The position numbers were made by a program, and so were the translations under genes. The notes under the pieces are model-generated. The model was not told where the DNA came from, made no database searches, and worked only from the letters and a program-made list of their open reading frames with translations. Of a stretch of DNA of 28,738 bases, positions 28,698 to 28,738 are shown piece after piece; positions within the stretch are counted from its first letter, which is position 1; the number at the start of each line of letters is the position of its first letter. The DNA lies in contig USBY01000019.1 of the NCBI GenBank assembly GCA_900553015.1, forward strand, positions 1-28,738, read 5' to 3'. The DNA is from an uncultured Clostridium sp. (GTDB lineage: Bacteria > Bacillota > Clostridia > TANB77 > CAG-508).

Positions 28698-28738
28698 TTT
28701 TTCACCTCTTATTCTGTCCTTTAGTTTTAACCTTAAAG

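Noticed and set aside
1..28738. CRISPR array, rRNA genes, riboswitch or insertion sequence
   Set aside because: No regularly spaced repeats, no rRNA-like or riboswitch core sequence and no transposase gene with terminal inverted repeats could be found by eye.

Overview
The window is a chromosomal piece of a very AT-rich, strictly anaerobic Clostridia-like Firmicute. This rests on low GC throughout, strong AGGAGG-type ribosome sites, an NAD-linked trimeric [FeFe]-hydrogenase, a class B sortase with a PxTG-type substrate, and no oxygen-respiration genes. I cannot name the species.

Layout. 0.1-1.9 kb: an ECF sigma factor overlapping its putative membrane anti-sigma partner (+). 2.0-3.2 kb: two small membrane or secreted proteins (-). 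3.4-3.9 kb: a decayed tyrosine-recombinase tail, then a promoter-tRNA-His-tRNA-Gln-terminator unit (-). 4.1-5.0 kb: a TM1266-type hydrogenase-associated regulator and a membrane protein. 5.2 kb: tRNA-Leu. 5.3-7.1 kb: sortase B and a sorting-signal surface protein. 7.2-8.4 kb: a MYG1/UPF0160 protein and a small unknown. 8.5-11.0 kb: the fatty-acid operon accD-accA-fabI. 11.4 kb: a lone small membrane protein (+). 11.8 kb: a CYTH protein. 12.5-17.3 kb: a hydrogenase operon hydC-(unknown)-hydB-hydA with a clear promoter at its head and a repeat-derived terminator at its tail. 17.5-19.5 kb: three related DUF4190-type membrane proteins and a DUF2752 protein. 20.3-22.4 kb (+): an FAD oxidoreductase-Rieske gene split by a one-base frameshift and carrying two large low-complexity inserts. 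22.5 kb (+): a tRNA-Phe-like gene with its own promoter and terminator, then a possible integration scar. 23-28.7 kb (-): an accessory block with a large unknown protein with a HEPN-like N-terminus, an AAA/DUF4143 ATPase, a metallophosphoesterase, an IscU-like scaffold and a type I restriction specificity subunit. The other restriction subunits are not in the window.

How it works together. The hydrogenase genes predict a soluble complex coupling H2 to NAD(H) and probably ferredoxin by electron bifurcation; the TM1266-type gene 7.5 kb away is the likely accessory regulator. accD-accA-fabI supply malonyl-CoA and the last step of acyl-chain elongation. Sortase and surface protein form a two-gene anchoring unit.

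Most unusual points: the split and insert-laden FAD-Rieske gene; an unrecognised 134-residue protein inside the hydrogenase operon; a tRNA-Phe-like gene with odd features beside a tRNA-fMet-like scar; a tRNA-Lys-like fragment inside the hydrogenase operon; a palindromic repeat reused as terminator and leader hairpin; and the unknown 539-residue protein next to an ATPase near a restriction gene. All functions are read by eye from sequence motifs; nothing was searched against a database.
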